Part shown: positions 36,082 through 48,449 of the stretch, in pieces
Position numbering within the stretch: position 1 is the first letter of the stretch
Layout: each line of letters begins with the position of its first letter
Assembly (NCBI GenBank): GCA_951230915.1
Contig: OX579639.1
Coordinates: 11,098,001 to 11,162,000, forward strand
Source: Antitrichia curtipendula
Taxonomy: Eukaryota; Streptophyta; Bryopsida; Hypnales; Leucodontaceae
Direction: 5' to 3'
DNA length: 64,000 nt
Translations under genes and position numbers: made by a program
The notes under the pieces: generated by a model
Seen by the model: the letters and a program-made list of their open reading frames with translations, nothing else
Databases searched by the model: none
Told to the model about the DNA's origin: nothing

Positions 36082-37060
36082 TGCTCAACTTTCCGCCTCA
36101 CCACCTATTTTAGGCCTTGACAAGAACCTCGTGCATATTCAAGGAGGACTCTAAAGAAAAGTCACACTACAGTTGACTTCAACACAAATAACCTGCCATT
36201 TTTAAACATCAATGAAGATGAGAATAAACACGTCGCTATATCTCAAATACAGCCAATTATCCAGTAGTTCGCGATGCCGTAAATCTTGCCCTAATACCAA
36301 ACAATATGTGCGAATGCAAAGATCTCAACGAAGAATTGCTTGAGAAATCACGAAGAATTATACAAACCTCGCACGAGCAGCTAAAAGCATACAAACAACA
36401 CTAAAATTCACAAGTGTGACCTAAAAACAAGAACCTCAACCTTGACGTATTGATAATACCTAAGAGAACACAGTCGTAGTACAGTTTATTTTCAACATAA
36501 ATACCCTGTCAATTTTTTTTAAAACAATGCAGATGACAATAAACACATCTACATTCCTCTCAAATGCAGCCAACTAATCAGCATTTCGCAATACTGCAAG
36601 TCTTTCCCTATTGCCAAAGCATACGTGCAAATGCAAACATTTCATCAAAGATCTAAAGAAGAATTAAACAAACCGCGGCTCCAAGGGTCAAGAACAAGCT
36701 TAAAGCATGTACAAAACAATCCTAAGATTTGACCTAAACACAAGAACCTCGACCTGAGGTACTGATACTACTGAGGTGGAATCACACAGTGGCGTACTTT
36801 CATCTTCCGAATTAATCAGAAGAATCATTTCGAAGAATCGGACGAGAAAAAACAACTCAATGTGAGTAAAAGACCTCATCAAGATACGTTTGCAGGAACA
36901 TTTCGTAAGGGGAAAAGAACTCACATGATCATGTATCGACTTATAAACCAAGAAAGCAGATCCACAAGCTACGAAGAACTCACCTTCAAGGCAGATCCAG
37001 AAACTAAATCAGAGCGATCATATCACAAGATATGCGCATCGGCGATCTCCGGGTACTCAC

Positions 37061-37420
37061 ATCACCACGACCAGTCTTGAAACCCCGTCTGGAACCCGAT
37101 TCCAGTTCCGGGATGCGCCCTGCAACCCTAAATGAAGAACGACGCAGCGCTGGCGGGAGAAAAGCCCAAACAGAGCCGTCCGGGAGTCAAAATGATCAGG
37201 AAAAAAGGGCGCAGGTGGAGAAAGAGGTGACGCAGGTGCAGAGCCGGGACGACGGCGGCGCAAAGCGCTCGCGGCACGATGACGAGCAGGTGAGGAGAGA
37301 GAGGTGAGGCGAGCAGGTGCGAGGAGCGAAAATAGACTGAGAGGGAGGTTCCCGCCCTAGGGCAAGATCGGGCACACGGGCAGACGGGCAGACGGGGATC
37401 GAAACGAGTTTCACTGCATT
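37061..37420 (-). other. Presumed 5' UTR exon of the coiled-coil gene
   Basis: On the minus strand GGTGAT/GTGAGTACCC gives a strong splice donor, with the exon ending at 37061. The region is GC-rich, as expected of a leader exon. Its open frames (up to 99 codons, Arg/Ser/Cys-rich) do not connect in frame with the MEAP start at 36081 in any way I can support. The leader intron would run from 37060 to roughly 36,100. The 5' limit is a guess from the fall in G+C near 37,430. Confidence 0.55.
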
Positions 37421-37429
37421 CTGACAAAT

Positions 37430-38662
37430 AGAATTTTAGATAAGGTCCTCAAACTCTGCCGACTCTCACTTCAGGTGGCAAGGCTTCGTTTGGGGAATTT
37501 TCGAATTATCGTAAGTGAAGGTAACTATTTTCATTTTTGGATTTTTTGGATTTTAATGAAGGTGAAGTGTCACCAATAGCAACTGAAAATAGTTACTATT
37601 ATTGAAAAAATAAACTATTTTTATTTTTGGATTTTAATGGCAATTGAAAGAGGTTTTTAATACGCTTTAGCATGCTTTATTTTGACACTATATGAAAAAA
37701 TTATAAAATTTTAAAGTATTCTTTATAGGTATATCAAAAATTGACTTTAAGGTTTTCTTAATTATCTTGTTTTGATTGTGTGCATCTTGTGACATCCAAA
37801 TGTAAGAGTCCCATCTTGGATTGTGATGATTATTGGCGCACGTACCTATGTAGCAAAGTAATATTATGCAACTAGATTTATTTTCAAGAGTAGTATGTAA
37901 GGCATGTGCACCTATAATCATCACTAATTGCAATTAAGCATTGTTACTATTATACCGCATAATCTATTTTAATAGATCTTATTGGTAAGTGAAAGAAGAT
38001 TTTGACGCACTTTTGCATGCATTATTCAACATGGTCTAAATAAATTTTGAATTGTTAAAGTATTCAACATAGGCTCTATTTTTCAGATTCATTTGTATAC
38101 ATTCATCTTGAGACATAATATCTTCATTCTTGGCAAGAATCTAGATGTGACACTAAGTTCTAATGATTGATGTACTTCAACCAACAAGACAGTTTACTTG
38201 ATAAGAAAAGTTATATTCACATGAATAAAATTGAAGATGAAGTCAAGTATGTAAGTGACAGTTCTTGTTAATAACAAGTTTACTCAGTGAGAGAAGCTAA
38301 ATCTCACATAAATAAAACTAAAGACTATTTACAATCAAGGGAGTAGAATTTAGATGTGATAATTTATAGTCAAAGATGATTTTGGGTGTATTTTAGCAAA
38401 CAATATAGTAGGTATGGAAAGCTAGATCTTACATGTATCAAACCATAGATGAGATAAAATCAAGGATAGGATCTAGAAGGGACAATTTATAATTAGTGTT
38501 GCTTTTGGATGTATTTTAACAAAAAAAAAATTAGGTAAAAGAAGTTAATTCTCACACATAGATATAATTAAAGACGAGGTAGAACTTAGAAGTGACAAAT
38601 TCATGGTTTGGAGTGCACATTAGCAAACAAATTGACTAAGTAAGAGAAACTAGATTTTATAT
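37430..38662. other. Intergenic, AT-rich; promoter side of the minus-strand gene
   Basis: Nothing recognised apart from diverged short repeats such as 'gtgacaattcctagttagtgatgattttgg' type units (about 38,350-38,990), which recur loosely at about 120-bp intervals. Confidence 0.35.
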
Positions 38663-38773
38663 CACTAGTAGAAAACAAGCTATCAATGATTGTCTACAAT
38701 GACTAAAAATTGTTTTCAATGATTCATTTACAGTCATTGTGGACAGTCATTGATAGCTTGTTTTTTACTAGTG
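38663..38773. mobile_element. CACTA-type mini-element, 111 bp, TAT duplication
   Basis: CACTAGTAGAAAACAAGC with TATCAATGA forms the left arm, and the complementary arm ends in TTTTTTACTAGTG. The trinucleotide TAT flanks both ends (38660-38662 and 38774-38776). The loop also contains an internal ACAATGACT/AGTCATTGT pairing, so the whole can fold as one hairpin. Confidence 0.82.
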
Positions 38774-39016
38774 TATGGATGAAATTAAAGACAAGGTAGA
38801 ATCTAGATAATGTATTAGTTCCTAGCTAGTGATGATTTTGGTTGCACTACAGCAAGCAAGCTACTATTGGTAAGAAAAATTATATCTTACACATATAAAA
38901 CAAAAAGACAATGCAAAATCTAAATGTAACAATTCCTAGTTAGTGATGATTTTGGATGCACTTCAACAAGCAAGTTTACTAAGTTAAAGAAGCAAATTTT
39001 CACATGGATGAAGGTA

Positions 39017-39822
39017 CACTAGAAGAAAAATGTGTTTGTTGCAACCAGTATTCGACAACTACTTTGTAACCAAGTGTCATATATAATTGCACTGCAACTA
39101 TATTCCTTCTCTATTTGCATTGACTTTGACATGTATATTATTGTAGTTGCAAAGCAGTTGTAAAATGAAGTGTAGGATTATGGGAGGGTAATAGAGTTGT
39201 CATTTAGAATTACTGTGAGGTATTCTACATCCAATATTCATCATATTAGTTGTCAATGTGGACAACTTTGCAGTTGCATATTATCTAAATTTGACTACAA
39301 TTTGACTTGAAAATGACTGGGTTGCGACTACAAAACAACTAGGATTCAACTTGAAAACAACTAATCTACGTCTCTATGACTAGGAAATAATTAGAAAACA
39401 ATTGCAACTTTAAAATGACAAAGTTGTTTTCTAGTTGTTTTGTAGTCATTTCCTAGTTGTTTTGTAGTTGTTTCTTAATTGTTTCCTAGTTGTTTTCATA
39501 TCATTTTCCAATTGTGTAATAACAATTGTCCCATATCATTTGTCAAGAGTATCATTAGGTTGGACATATAAGACTTGACAGTAGTTGTAAATTTTACAAG
39601 TCACAAACAAGTTGCAAACAAATCACAAATGAGTCACAGACAAGTTGCAACGAAGTCACAAATACCATATCAGAATACCATTTCGCCTTGCAACTACATT
39701 ACGACTAGAAAACTTGTCCATAGCAATTGGGGCCCTCCAGATTATCACCAATCGCAAATGTCCGATGCAACTCAAAACCAATTGCTTTTTGTAGTTGCAA
39801 AATCCTTCATTTTCTTCTAGTG
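39017..39822. mobile_element. CACTA-type non-autonomous element, 806 bp, GTA duplication
   Basis: Ends CACTAGAAGAAAAATG and CATTTTCTTCTAGTG with GTA on both sides (39014-39016 and 39823-39825). Interior is rich in 'tagttgttttgtagt' and 'caagttgcaaacaa' units in both orientations, the subterminal repeat style of CACTA elements, where the transposase binds. No transposase frame. Confidence 0.82.
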
Positions 39823-39995
39823 GTAGGAAGGTGGCAAGATAGGTGAATAAAAAATTGGCAATTGGCTACCAAACAACTACTCTATACTAGCCTTCATGAC
39901 TTTTGAAGACACTATTTTCTTCATTGTTGCTCATTGTAATGTTATGACTTGTGAAGGTAGATTCAAAGACATAGTTGTTGAATTACTAGTGTATA

Positions 39996-40571
39996 TTAAC
40001 CCCTAAATGCCATAGGCACTATATTTTGGTGGAGACTCAATTTTGAAATTAATTAAAGTCTTATCAAATTATTAATTGTATTCTTGTATCTTACAAGTTC
40101 ATAATCAATCAAGTCTATTTTAGGCTCTCACTTCAAACCAAATATTATAATATTTTAATCCACTTATAAATGTATTGCGTTTTTCCCTTGTGATATATAA
40201 CTCATCTAGTATAAGATCGTGCAATTACAATTTGAAAAAACTACAAATATTTATCCATTCTTTGACTTGTATTTGTTTATAACATAATCTAAAGACTTCA
40301 AAAAGTTTCGTTAGGCATTTTATTGAACAATTTCATATTTACATACAAAAAATTTATCCTTTCTTTTGGTGTTTTTTCTTAAAAAATTATTTTTCATTTT
40401 CAAAATATTTGAAAATTTGAAAAAATATAATTTGTATGCGACTTGCATAGGATTATTATAGGATAATTTAGTGGCAATGTATTTAGAAATGACAATCATA
40501 AATTTCTTAAGAAAATAAAACAGATTTGTAAAGAATTAGTCAAATTTCCAAAAAAAAATTATTGTCCTACA
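39996..40571. mobile_element. Truncated TTAA element (CCCCTAAATGCC type)
   Basis: It begins TTAACCCCTAAATGCCATAG, clearly related to the 650-bp family, but no matching right end is found before the next element starts near 40572. The box near 105 bp is not recognisable. Confidence 0.5.
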
Positions 40572-41470
40572 TTAATCCTTTAATCCCTTAAGGATTCAGA
40601 GCACAAAATGTATCTTCTTTAGAAATTTTATGGCAAATTCTTGGTAGGGTGAAATAAATCTCAATATTTTGTACAGTAGGGTCTTGTAGAATAACAAGTT
40701 GACATACTTGTTGCATTTTCCAATTTTCAATGGGAAGAGTATTTAAATTTTTATTTGGAAAATTTAGTCTTATGTTAAAAAGAGCAAAAGTAAATTTTTT
40801 TACAATAAAAGGAATAGTGGTAATGGAAAAAAAATGGGGCATTTCTAGTCATTTGGTTTGTAAAAACAAATTGGATGTAGATTAATAAGCTCAAAATTAT
40901 AATTTTAGCAATTTAAAAAAAAACAAGGTTCAATCTAGTGTGATGAAGAACACAAAATAATTAGAGTGACTCTAAAAAAATTGAAGATGTTACAATTGAC
41001 ATGCTAATAGTATGAATTATTAAATTTCAAAAATTGACACACGTATGAATTTTTAAATTTTTTGTAGGATCCAATTTGGTTAGTTTTGGTTTTTTATTCT
41101 TTATGTTCGAATATGTTATGAATTTGAGAGGGGCTTTTATTTTTAATTTAATCTTTAAAAAAAATACTGCATTAGCCTTAGATTCTAATACAATTTTTTT
41201 TTTTTTTGGGGGGGGGAAGTAAAAAAACATTATTCCTCCTTCGACTTATTTTTGTCTATAAGTTGATCATCCAAAATTGTTATAATCTAAAAATCCAATA
41301 CTCAATATTTTTCACAATTAATTCCATGCAAACTAGACAAAGTAGTCTTTTAATTACTTTTGTACAATTAAAATTAAAAATCTCAAGCACATTCATGTGC
41401 AAAATAATATCAAAGTGGGACAACTGATTAAAACCTCTATTGTCAAGAAGTTGTTAGGTCTTGAGGGGTA
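40572..41470. mobile_element. Diverged TTAA element (~0.9 kb)
   Basis: Left: TTAATCCTTTAATCCCTTAAGG. Right: CTTGAGGGGTAAG (about 41460). Both ends are altered. CAGTAGGGTCTTGTA (about 40674) corresponds to the CCATAGGATCTTGTA box of sister copies, about 100 bp from the left end. There is a 16-base T/G run near 41200. Confidence 0.5.
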
Positions 41471-41900
41471 AGAATCAAGATTTCAACTTTTTGTAACAAC
41501 AAATAAGTGCAAATAAGTTTGTTAATTTTCTAATATTTGTATAGTATTGATTTTTATAACTTCTTCACTATAAATATTTTCTAATTCAAGGACTAATATG
41601 TGTCACTTAAAAAATAAGCTTCATCAATTCCAGAAATGACCTTTCAAAAATAAGTAAGATAAAAATTAATCTTCATAAATCCTCATAGTCAGAACTTAAC
41701 ATTAAATACTCAAAGGAAAAATAACCTAGAGAAAATCATTAGTATATAATCCATATTTGATTATATACTAATGATTTTTCCCAGATTATTTTTCAATTCT
41801 TTGTTTCAAAATTTTATTAATAAATATTGATAAAACCTAAATTCTCACAGGCAACCTAGTACTGGTTTTTAAAGTACTTAAAAAAAATTATTTTCAAGGA

Positions 41901-42838
41901 TTAATTTCTAAAGTCCCAAGGCCATTTTTCCATCAAAAACCACTCAAAATTGTCATTTCTAGAGCAAAGAGCAAAAAAACAAAGTAATGTTTCTCTTTGC
42001 ATATTTAACCATAGGATCTTGTACTAGACTAGTATAAGAATGTGTAGAAGAAATTTCAAAATTTTTGACCTTGTAGATTGCAAGATATTTGCATTTAAAG
42101 TGAAGGAATCTAATTTTTTTGCACCTTGCTCAACGACATTTTGGGGCTTTGAACCTTTTTCAAATTTTGCCTTCAAATTTTGCCCTAATGATTTTGAATT
42201 TCTAATTTTATATGATGAAGAATTGAGTTGAGAATCTAGAATTTAAAAAAAAGAAAAGGAAACACTTAGTTTTCACTCATTAAAAATTGTTAAGTAGAAA
42301 TAGGTTCAAGATTGAAGGAAAAATTAAATCATTAATAGCTCTAAGGTAGAATTGAAATATACTAATCTCAACGGTGAGATTGTTCTAGCAAAAAATCTTC
42401 ACCTTGTGAAACTTTTTTTTTTTTAAATTGTTAAAATTGAGTTCAGAAATGAATCCAACAAGTTATTTTTTCAAAAAGATGCTCTAATTGCCCAAAAATT
42501 AAGATTGACCGTAACTTTTACATAACAAATCCAAATGGAATGAATCAAAGCTTCCCATGTAAATAAAAATAAAATCTATAGGAAACAAATTTTTGAAATT
42601 TTTAATTTAAATTTTTTTTGAGAATTTTTTTCTGCCCGCCGAACTAAAATTTGGGGATTTTGTGCCATAACTTTTGCTCCCATGCACCGATTGAAATATA
42701 AATTACATTTTTGGAAAGCTAATGTGATTCTCTATCTTCACAAAAAAATTCAGAAAATCACAAAAAATATTGAGACCATAGGAGCCACCCCAAAATCCAT
42801 TTTGTCCTCCGAGGGGACAATGGGACTTTAGGGGTTAA
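41901..42838. mobile_element. TTAA element, AAAGTCCC type (~0.94 kb)
   Basis: Left: TTAATTTCTAAAGTCCCAAG. Right: GGGACTTTAGGGGTTAA. AACCATAGGATCTTGTA lies at about 42008, some 108 bp inside the left end. Sister of 62456-63388, with which it shares 'cataactttTGCTyccatg' and 'aaaatccattttgtcc' near the right end. Non-coding. Confidence 0.78.
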
Positions 42839-42851
42839 TACAATATTAGAC

Positions 42852-43678
42852 TTAACCCCGAAATGCCTATGCCTTTTGAAGTGTATTTTTCCTATGAAAA
42901 ATGAATATGAATTTATAGTTATCCCCATTGAAGGAAATTATTTTTTTTCCAAAATCTAACCGCATAGATGTTTAAAGAGCTTGCTTATTGGTAAGCATAC
43001 AATTTTTTAGTGCAAAATTGCATAGGATTGTGAGATTATAACAAGAGAAATGTATGTTTTTTAATTTTTAGTACGTTGCCCTTCTCCACAATGTTTCAAA
43101 AATTTGCACATAAGCGTTTTGGAGGATTGGAGGTGACCTGCACAACTTCAAATAGTGCTAGCACACTAAAATGCACTTTCAAAAAATTTAATTTCACATG
43201 AAAAGCTATCAAATTCATTACACAATTATACACCTTGCAATTGTTGTAATGCAATTTTCTTTTTATAAACAGAAAATCGCAAAAGAACTCCAAATTAACG
43301 TTTGCACGTTTACATTTTCAACAGTGAAAATCATGAAAACACTTTATTCTTCCCGTTGGGACCATTTTCAAAGCAAATGGATATGTACAATTTTGTAGAC
43401 CTCAAATCAAGTGAAATTGGCAAACTTTGCTCAAAGTTAGGAAATTTAGTAAAATTTGCAAACTTTACTCTTCACTAATGGTACATATATGCCTTTGAGA
43501 ACCTCTCAATAATCAAATATTTAATTTTTTCAGTGAAAAATGAAAGATTCCAATAGCTAGTCTTAGACATTGCCCGTAAATTTTTTTTAAACAGTCATAG
43601 GAATTTAACTACCCACACCAAAATGAGCCCGAAATTTCAGATCGACCATGTATGGTCGCTTGGACAGTTAGAGGTTAA
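42852..43678. mobile_element. TTAA element, ~820-bp family, copy 1
   Basis: Left TTAACCCCGAAATGCCTATG, right TGGACAGTTAGAGGTTAA. TAACCGCAT at 42957-42965 is 105 bp inside the left end. Almost collinear in inverse orientation with 59446-60266, including 'ccgaaatttcagatcgaccatgtatggtcg'-type sequence near the right end. Confidence 0.8.
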
Positions 43679-43727
43679 CTATATGCATGTCATTTATTGG
43701 TCACACATTACAAGTTTACAACTTTCT

Positions 43728-44457
43728 TTAACCCCTCAAGGTTTTTAGCTATCTTTTAATTAAAAATGTTTTAAACTTGCCATTTTTAGCACAAGTGCCA
43801 AATTTTAGAAAAAATAATTTTTGTACACATGTAACCATAGGATCTTGTAGTACATTGGTTTGCAAAAATGTCAGGCTATTTGGAATTGTACAACATACAG
43901 AAAAAAAGTAGTAAGTAAAAAGAAGTAGATAATGATTCAAAATAATAAATTGTTAAGAATTTAGTTTTGGAATTGAAAAATGCCAATTCCAATGGTTGTA
44001 ATGTCGTGTTAAACAATCTACATCCTAAGGGGGGAGGGGGGTCCTCCAAATACTGAAAATTGAGCTAAATAAAGGACTTCAAAGTTTATTTTAGAGTAGA
44101 GATTTAATAACTACATGCAAACTAAAACTTCTCATAACTTTCATTTCATCAATCAAAATGGAATGATTCAAAGCTTTCCACAGATATAAAAATCTAGAAA
44201 ATCAATTTCAAATTTTTATTCTAAAAAAAGTGATTTTTATGATTTGCCTAAACTGCATTGTTTAGAAAACATACTACATAATCTATAATAACTTTTTAAT
44301 CGTGTAGTCAAAAGTTACAAAAATTGTTGGATCGTAAAGAAAAACCTTGTGCACATGTTGTGTGAAAACTTTAAATAAAAAATAAAATTTCCATTCATAG
44401 TGAGCTACCCAAAATTACTATATTGCCAAAAAACACAATTTGGTCCCTTATGGGTTG
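43728..44457. mobile_element. TTAA element (CCCCTCAAGG type, ~0.73 kb)
   Basis: Left TTAACCCCTCAAGG, right TGGTCCCTTATGGGTTGA with the last TTAA altered. AACCATAGGATCTTGTAG lies about 105 bp inside the left end. Contains an 11-base G run interrupted by A near 44030. No coding capacity. Confidence 0.68.
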
Positions 44458-44679
44458 ATGCTCAAGTTAATGATTTTAAAATTTTGACACAATTAGAAGT
44501 TTATTAAAACTGTTCATAAAGAAATCTAAAGAATCATAATGCAACAATGACATTGACACTTTTTTACTTTGGTGCAGTCTTTGGGTTTATTCAAAGACAT
44601 AAATCCAAAGACTGATCTAACACTTCTATCTAATCAAAATATGTTATTTTTTGTGGTGTTATTATATATTGCATTTATA

Positions 44680-45250
44680 AATTTGACCATTGAAGGACTA
44701 AGGCCATTTTTCTATCAAAAACCACTCAAAACTACCATTTCTATTGTATTCATCCGAGAAAAAAAAAATTTAGAATCTAACCTTAGGATCTTGTACTTTA
44801 CTTGTTTGCAATTATGTGATAAAAATTACATAAAATTTGACCGTGTAAAATAGAAAATAATAGCATTCAAAGTTAGAAGAGAAGTTTTTTGGAACACTGG
44901 CTTGCAATTTTTTATGACTTTGACCGTCATTTGTAAAAAAAAACTGAATTTGCATTTAAGTTTTTTGTGTTGAAGAATTGAATAGAAAGTTTGGGAAAAA
45001 AATGTCCAAAGAACACACACTTAATTATTATTCTTTAAAAAATTATTAAATAGAAGTAGGTCCAAGATTGAGAAAAAAACTAAATTGTAAATAACTCTAA
45101 GATGGAAATAAAAATTTATAAACTACATTTTTTAAGTTTATCAATTTCTACAATGTAAAATTAACAAATAAAATTTGTTTAAGTTTAGAAATTTAGAAAT
45201 TTTCTAATTTTCTAATTTTGAAAAATATATATTTTAATTAGATGTCATTA
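44680..45250. mobile_element. Fragment related to the AAAGTCCC/GGACCAA TTAA elements
   Basis: From about 44690 the sequence 'aaggactaaggccatttttc' followed by 'atcaaaaaccactcaaaac' repeats the terminal module of the element at 41901, and CCTTAGGATCTTGTAC follows at the usual spacing. No right end is found, so it is a truncated copy. Confidence 0.5.
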
Positions 45251-45593
45251 ATAGTAATATGAAGAATATTGAAGCCTTGTTGTTGAAATAACACTAACTC
45301 TTCTATCTATGCAAAAATTCATGCAAACATATTTAATAATAATCATTATTTCATGCCTCTTTCCATAATGCCATTCTAACCACTATTTTCTTTGTGTCCC
45401 TAAGTCACTGACTTTTGTTGTGTTTTGTAGCCAATAATAATCTTTGATGTTCACAATCCGGTGAAAAGAGGCTAGCTGAGTTGTGTGTGTTCATACACCC
45501 CCCCCCTCACTGTGCTAAAAAATGAGAGCCGTCGATTAAAAAAACAATTCCCCTCCCCCCTCCCACACCGTTGATCTTAAAAAATTAAAAAGT

Positions 45594-45740
45594 ACAGATA
45601 CGGATATTGACATGGATATGGATACTAGTACAAATACTGATATGAATACGGGATACGATACGGGATACATGATATGATATGATATGTATTAAACAGATAC
45701 GGATATGGATACATACAAATATATGGATACGAAATACCAT
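45594..45740. repeat. GATACGGATAT minisatellite-like tract
   Basis: Degenerate tandem units of GATAC/GGATAT, about 10-12 bases each, over roughly 140 bp. Confidence 0.7.
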
Positions 45741-45825
45741 GGGATTTGTCCCATATCAATTGTCACCCCACCTTCCCTTGAAATTTATAAAGTGGGGGGG
45801 GGGGAACTTGAAACTTAAAATAATT

Positions 45826-45885
45826 AATAATTAAAATAATTAATAATTAAAATAATTAATAATTAAAATAATTAAAATAATAACT
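45826..45885. repeat. AATTAATAATTAAAATA tandem repeat
   Basis: Three near-perfect copies of a 17-base AT-only unit, followed by shorter partial copies. Confidence 0.75.
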
Positions 45886-45952
45886 AAATTAATTTTTAAT
45901 TAATTGAGCTCAACAGGGGGGATTGAAAAAAAAAACTGATTTTGTTTTTTTC

Positions 45953-45990
45953 TTGAGTGCATTGTGACATCCATGTCACAATGCACTCAC
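45953..45990. repeat. Near-perfect palindrome
   Basis: TGAGTGCATTGTGACAT and its complement ATGTCACAATGCACTCA are separated by two bases. The half-site ACAATGCACTCA then recurs in part just downstream (CCAATGCACTCA). It could fold as a tight hairpin. Confidence 0.8.
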
Positions 45991-46216
45991 AATGCCAATG
46001 CACTCAAAAGTGGTTGTACCAGCCAGACAGCACAACTGGCTATTAATGTTCACTATCTTATGCTTTGTCATTTGGTATTATGCAAAACTTTGATGCATAT
46101 ACATTCTATTTGAGTTTATTTTTTGTAAAATCAATAGTGCCTTTATTTGCCTCATATTTGCAGAATACCCATATGCAACGGCATTTGAATAATATGTCAA
46201 TATTCTCCCTAGAAAT

Positions 46217-47054
46217 TTAACCCCTAAAGGACCAAAGTGCGTTTTGGAGCAACATAGCAATTTTGGACCGCTCACTGCAAATGGAGTTTTTGTTTATTTT
46301 TCTTTGAATTTTTAACACAAAATTTTTCCAAGGAGTAGCTTTAAGGCACAACAATTTTCATAACTTTTGACTACATTGTCAAAAAGCTAATGAATGATAG
46401 GTAGTTTTCATTGCTTGGCAGGCAGCCTGGGCACCAAAAAAAACTTCTTTAAAGATCATTTTTTTTTTAAATAAAAATTTTAAATTGTTATTCTAGATTT
46501 TTATACACATGGAAAATTTTGAATCATTCCATTTTTATTAATGAGATGAAAGTTATAAGTAGTTTTAGTTGTGGATAGTGTACAAGTAGTTATGAAATCT
46601 CTACTCTAAAATAAACTTTGAATTCCTTTATTTCACTCAATTTTAAATATTTTTGGAAAAAAATAAAAATATTATAGGAATTGTACAACATGTAGGAAAA
46701 TAATTAAAAAAACATTCAAGCATGTATCCAACTTTCCTTGAAGAACAAATCCAAAGAGCCACTACTATTTTGGAAATTTTTTTACAAAGATCTGACCTTG
46801 TGAAGTGCAACTGCCCGGATTTTTGCAAGGACAAAAAAAGTTTTTTTTGTCACTGCAAACGCTAATACCTTGCAATCTACACGGTGGAATTTTCTGACAT
46901 TGATTTCACATCTTCTCAAACCATCATACTATAAGATCCTACGGTTACATGTGTCCAAAAATGTTTTTTTTTTCTAAACTTTGGTACTTGTATTAGAAAT
47001 GGCAGTTTTTGAGCGTTTTTGGTGAAAACATAGTAAAAAACTTTAGGGGGTAAT
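46217..47054. mobile_element. TTAA element, GGACCAA family, second copy
   Basis: Starts TTAACCCCTAAAGGACCAAA. The right end CTTTAGGGGGTAATG has lost a clean TTAA. ATAAGATCCTACGGTTA at about 46931-46947 is about 106 bp inside the right end, as in the copy at 15777. AT-rich interior, non-coding. Confidence 0.75.
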
Positions 47055-47579
47055 GACCAAACCTGTGTTCTGTTTCCATTCATTGAAAATTTTCTATTCT
47101 ATAATTTTTAAGGAGAATTACCTATTTATTCAGTTCACTCCTTTCTAATTTGAGATTCAAAGTCATCTTCCATATAATGATCTACAACATTGATTTACCT
47201 ATAAAAAAATTTAATTATAAAAATACAAATAATAATCATATGATTTTTTTTGAAATAGTTTATTTGTAAAGATCAAGATAATTATAAAATAATAATATAA
47301 TGCAATTTAAGAAAAATGGAAATAACAGTGATAAACATCATGATATAATTTGTGTAATTTTTGAACTCATATCGAGAGAAATTTGATAGACAAAGTTCAA
47401 ATGTACTCCATATTACATATGATGTTTGTAAGAGGTTGCCATTAAAGGTATGCAAGAATTGCAATTTTAATATTTTTTGAAAATTTAGAATGGAATAAAA
47501 AACAGACTTTTTGATCTACACTTTTTGAAGATGAGCTCAACAATAGTTGACAATTTAAAAATGCGTGAAGTTCAACAAC

Positions 47580-47936
47580 ATTGGCATGTGAGCCTAAAAA
47601 AGTGAGCCTAGGAGCCTTGAGCCTAGGTGTAGGTAGATACTTTACAATTATTGAAGGTGTCTATAACATACATACTTATAATATAAGTATCCTATAACTA
47701 TGGAAGGTGCTTCTAACATATGTACTTATAATATAGACATCTATAATGTAAATATCTTATAACCATGGAAGGTGCTTATAACATAGGTACCTACAATATA
47801 GACACCTATAATATGAGCACTTATAATATAAATATCCTATAATTATGGAAGGTGACTATAATATAGGCACCTATAGCATAGAAGCCTAGGCACCTAAGCT
47901 CATGGGCTCAAGATCCTGAGCTCATATACTAGCAAC
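47580..47936. mobile_element. Inverted-repeat element with internal TATAACATAG repeats, copy 1
   Basis: The left arm (GGCATGTGAGCCT, then GAGCCTTGAGCCTAGGTG) pairs with the right arm (CACCTAAGCTCATGGGCTCA, then TGAGCTCATATACTAGCAA). The loop consists of degenerate units 'atggaaggtgcttataacata'/'cctataatataga'. Not related to the TTAA group by its ends; possibly hAT-like, unproven. Confidence 0.65.
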
Positions 47937-48266
47937 TAAGCATGAAACATAGTGTTTGACTTTGAAAATGTTGCTTGGACAAGTAATATCACCTAAGGAT
48001 TAAATAGGAAATATACATTTTGGACCTTCTTATTCATTCAACACACCTTTTTAATTTCTTATTAATTTTTTTAATAAAAATACTATAATTAAATATAAAA
48101 TATAAAATATATAAAGTCATCCATCCAATATAAGTTGAATTCTTTTCATAAACTTTCATGACCAAATTATATAAAAGTACAACTTTATTTTGTTGGAAAT
48201 GAATGAATCATTGAAGTGTTATAGATCAATTTTGTCTAATCCCCTACTTCAAATATTTTTCAACAA

Positions 48267-48449
48267 TGTTAGTGTGTGAGCCTAGAAATGCAAGCCTACG
48301 AACCTTGAGCCTATGTGCAAGTAGGTACCCTAAAATCATAAAAGGTGTTTATAATACATGTATCCTATAACCATGGAAGGTATCTATAACATAGGAGCTT
48401 AGACTCATAGGTTTGTGGGCTTAAGATATGAGGTTCACATGCTAGCAAC
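48267..48449. mobile_element. Inverted-repeat element with internal TATAACATAG repeats, copy 2
   Basis: A shorter version of the 47580 element: the same arms (GTTAGTGTGTGAGCC; GGTTCACATGCTAGCAA) with fewer internal units. Length differences between the copies reflect repeat number. Confidence 0.62.

Noticed and set aside
37057..37427. Arg/Ser/Cys-rich frames on the minus strand as an N-terminal extension of the coiled-coil gene
   Set aside because: They stop before, or do not join in frame with, the MEAP start; the strong donor at 37060 and the ATG at 36081 fit a leader exon.
47580..48449. A CRISPR-like or tRNA-like array from the repeated TATAACATA units
   Set aside because: Units are degenerate, have no unique spacers and lie inside inverted arms of a plant transposon-like element.
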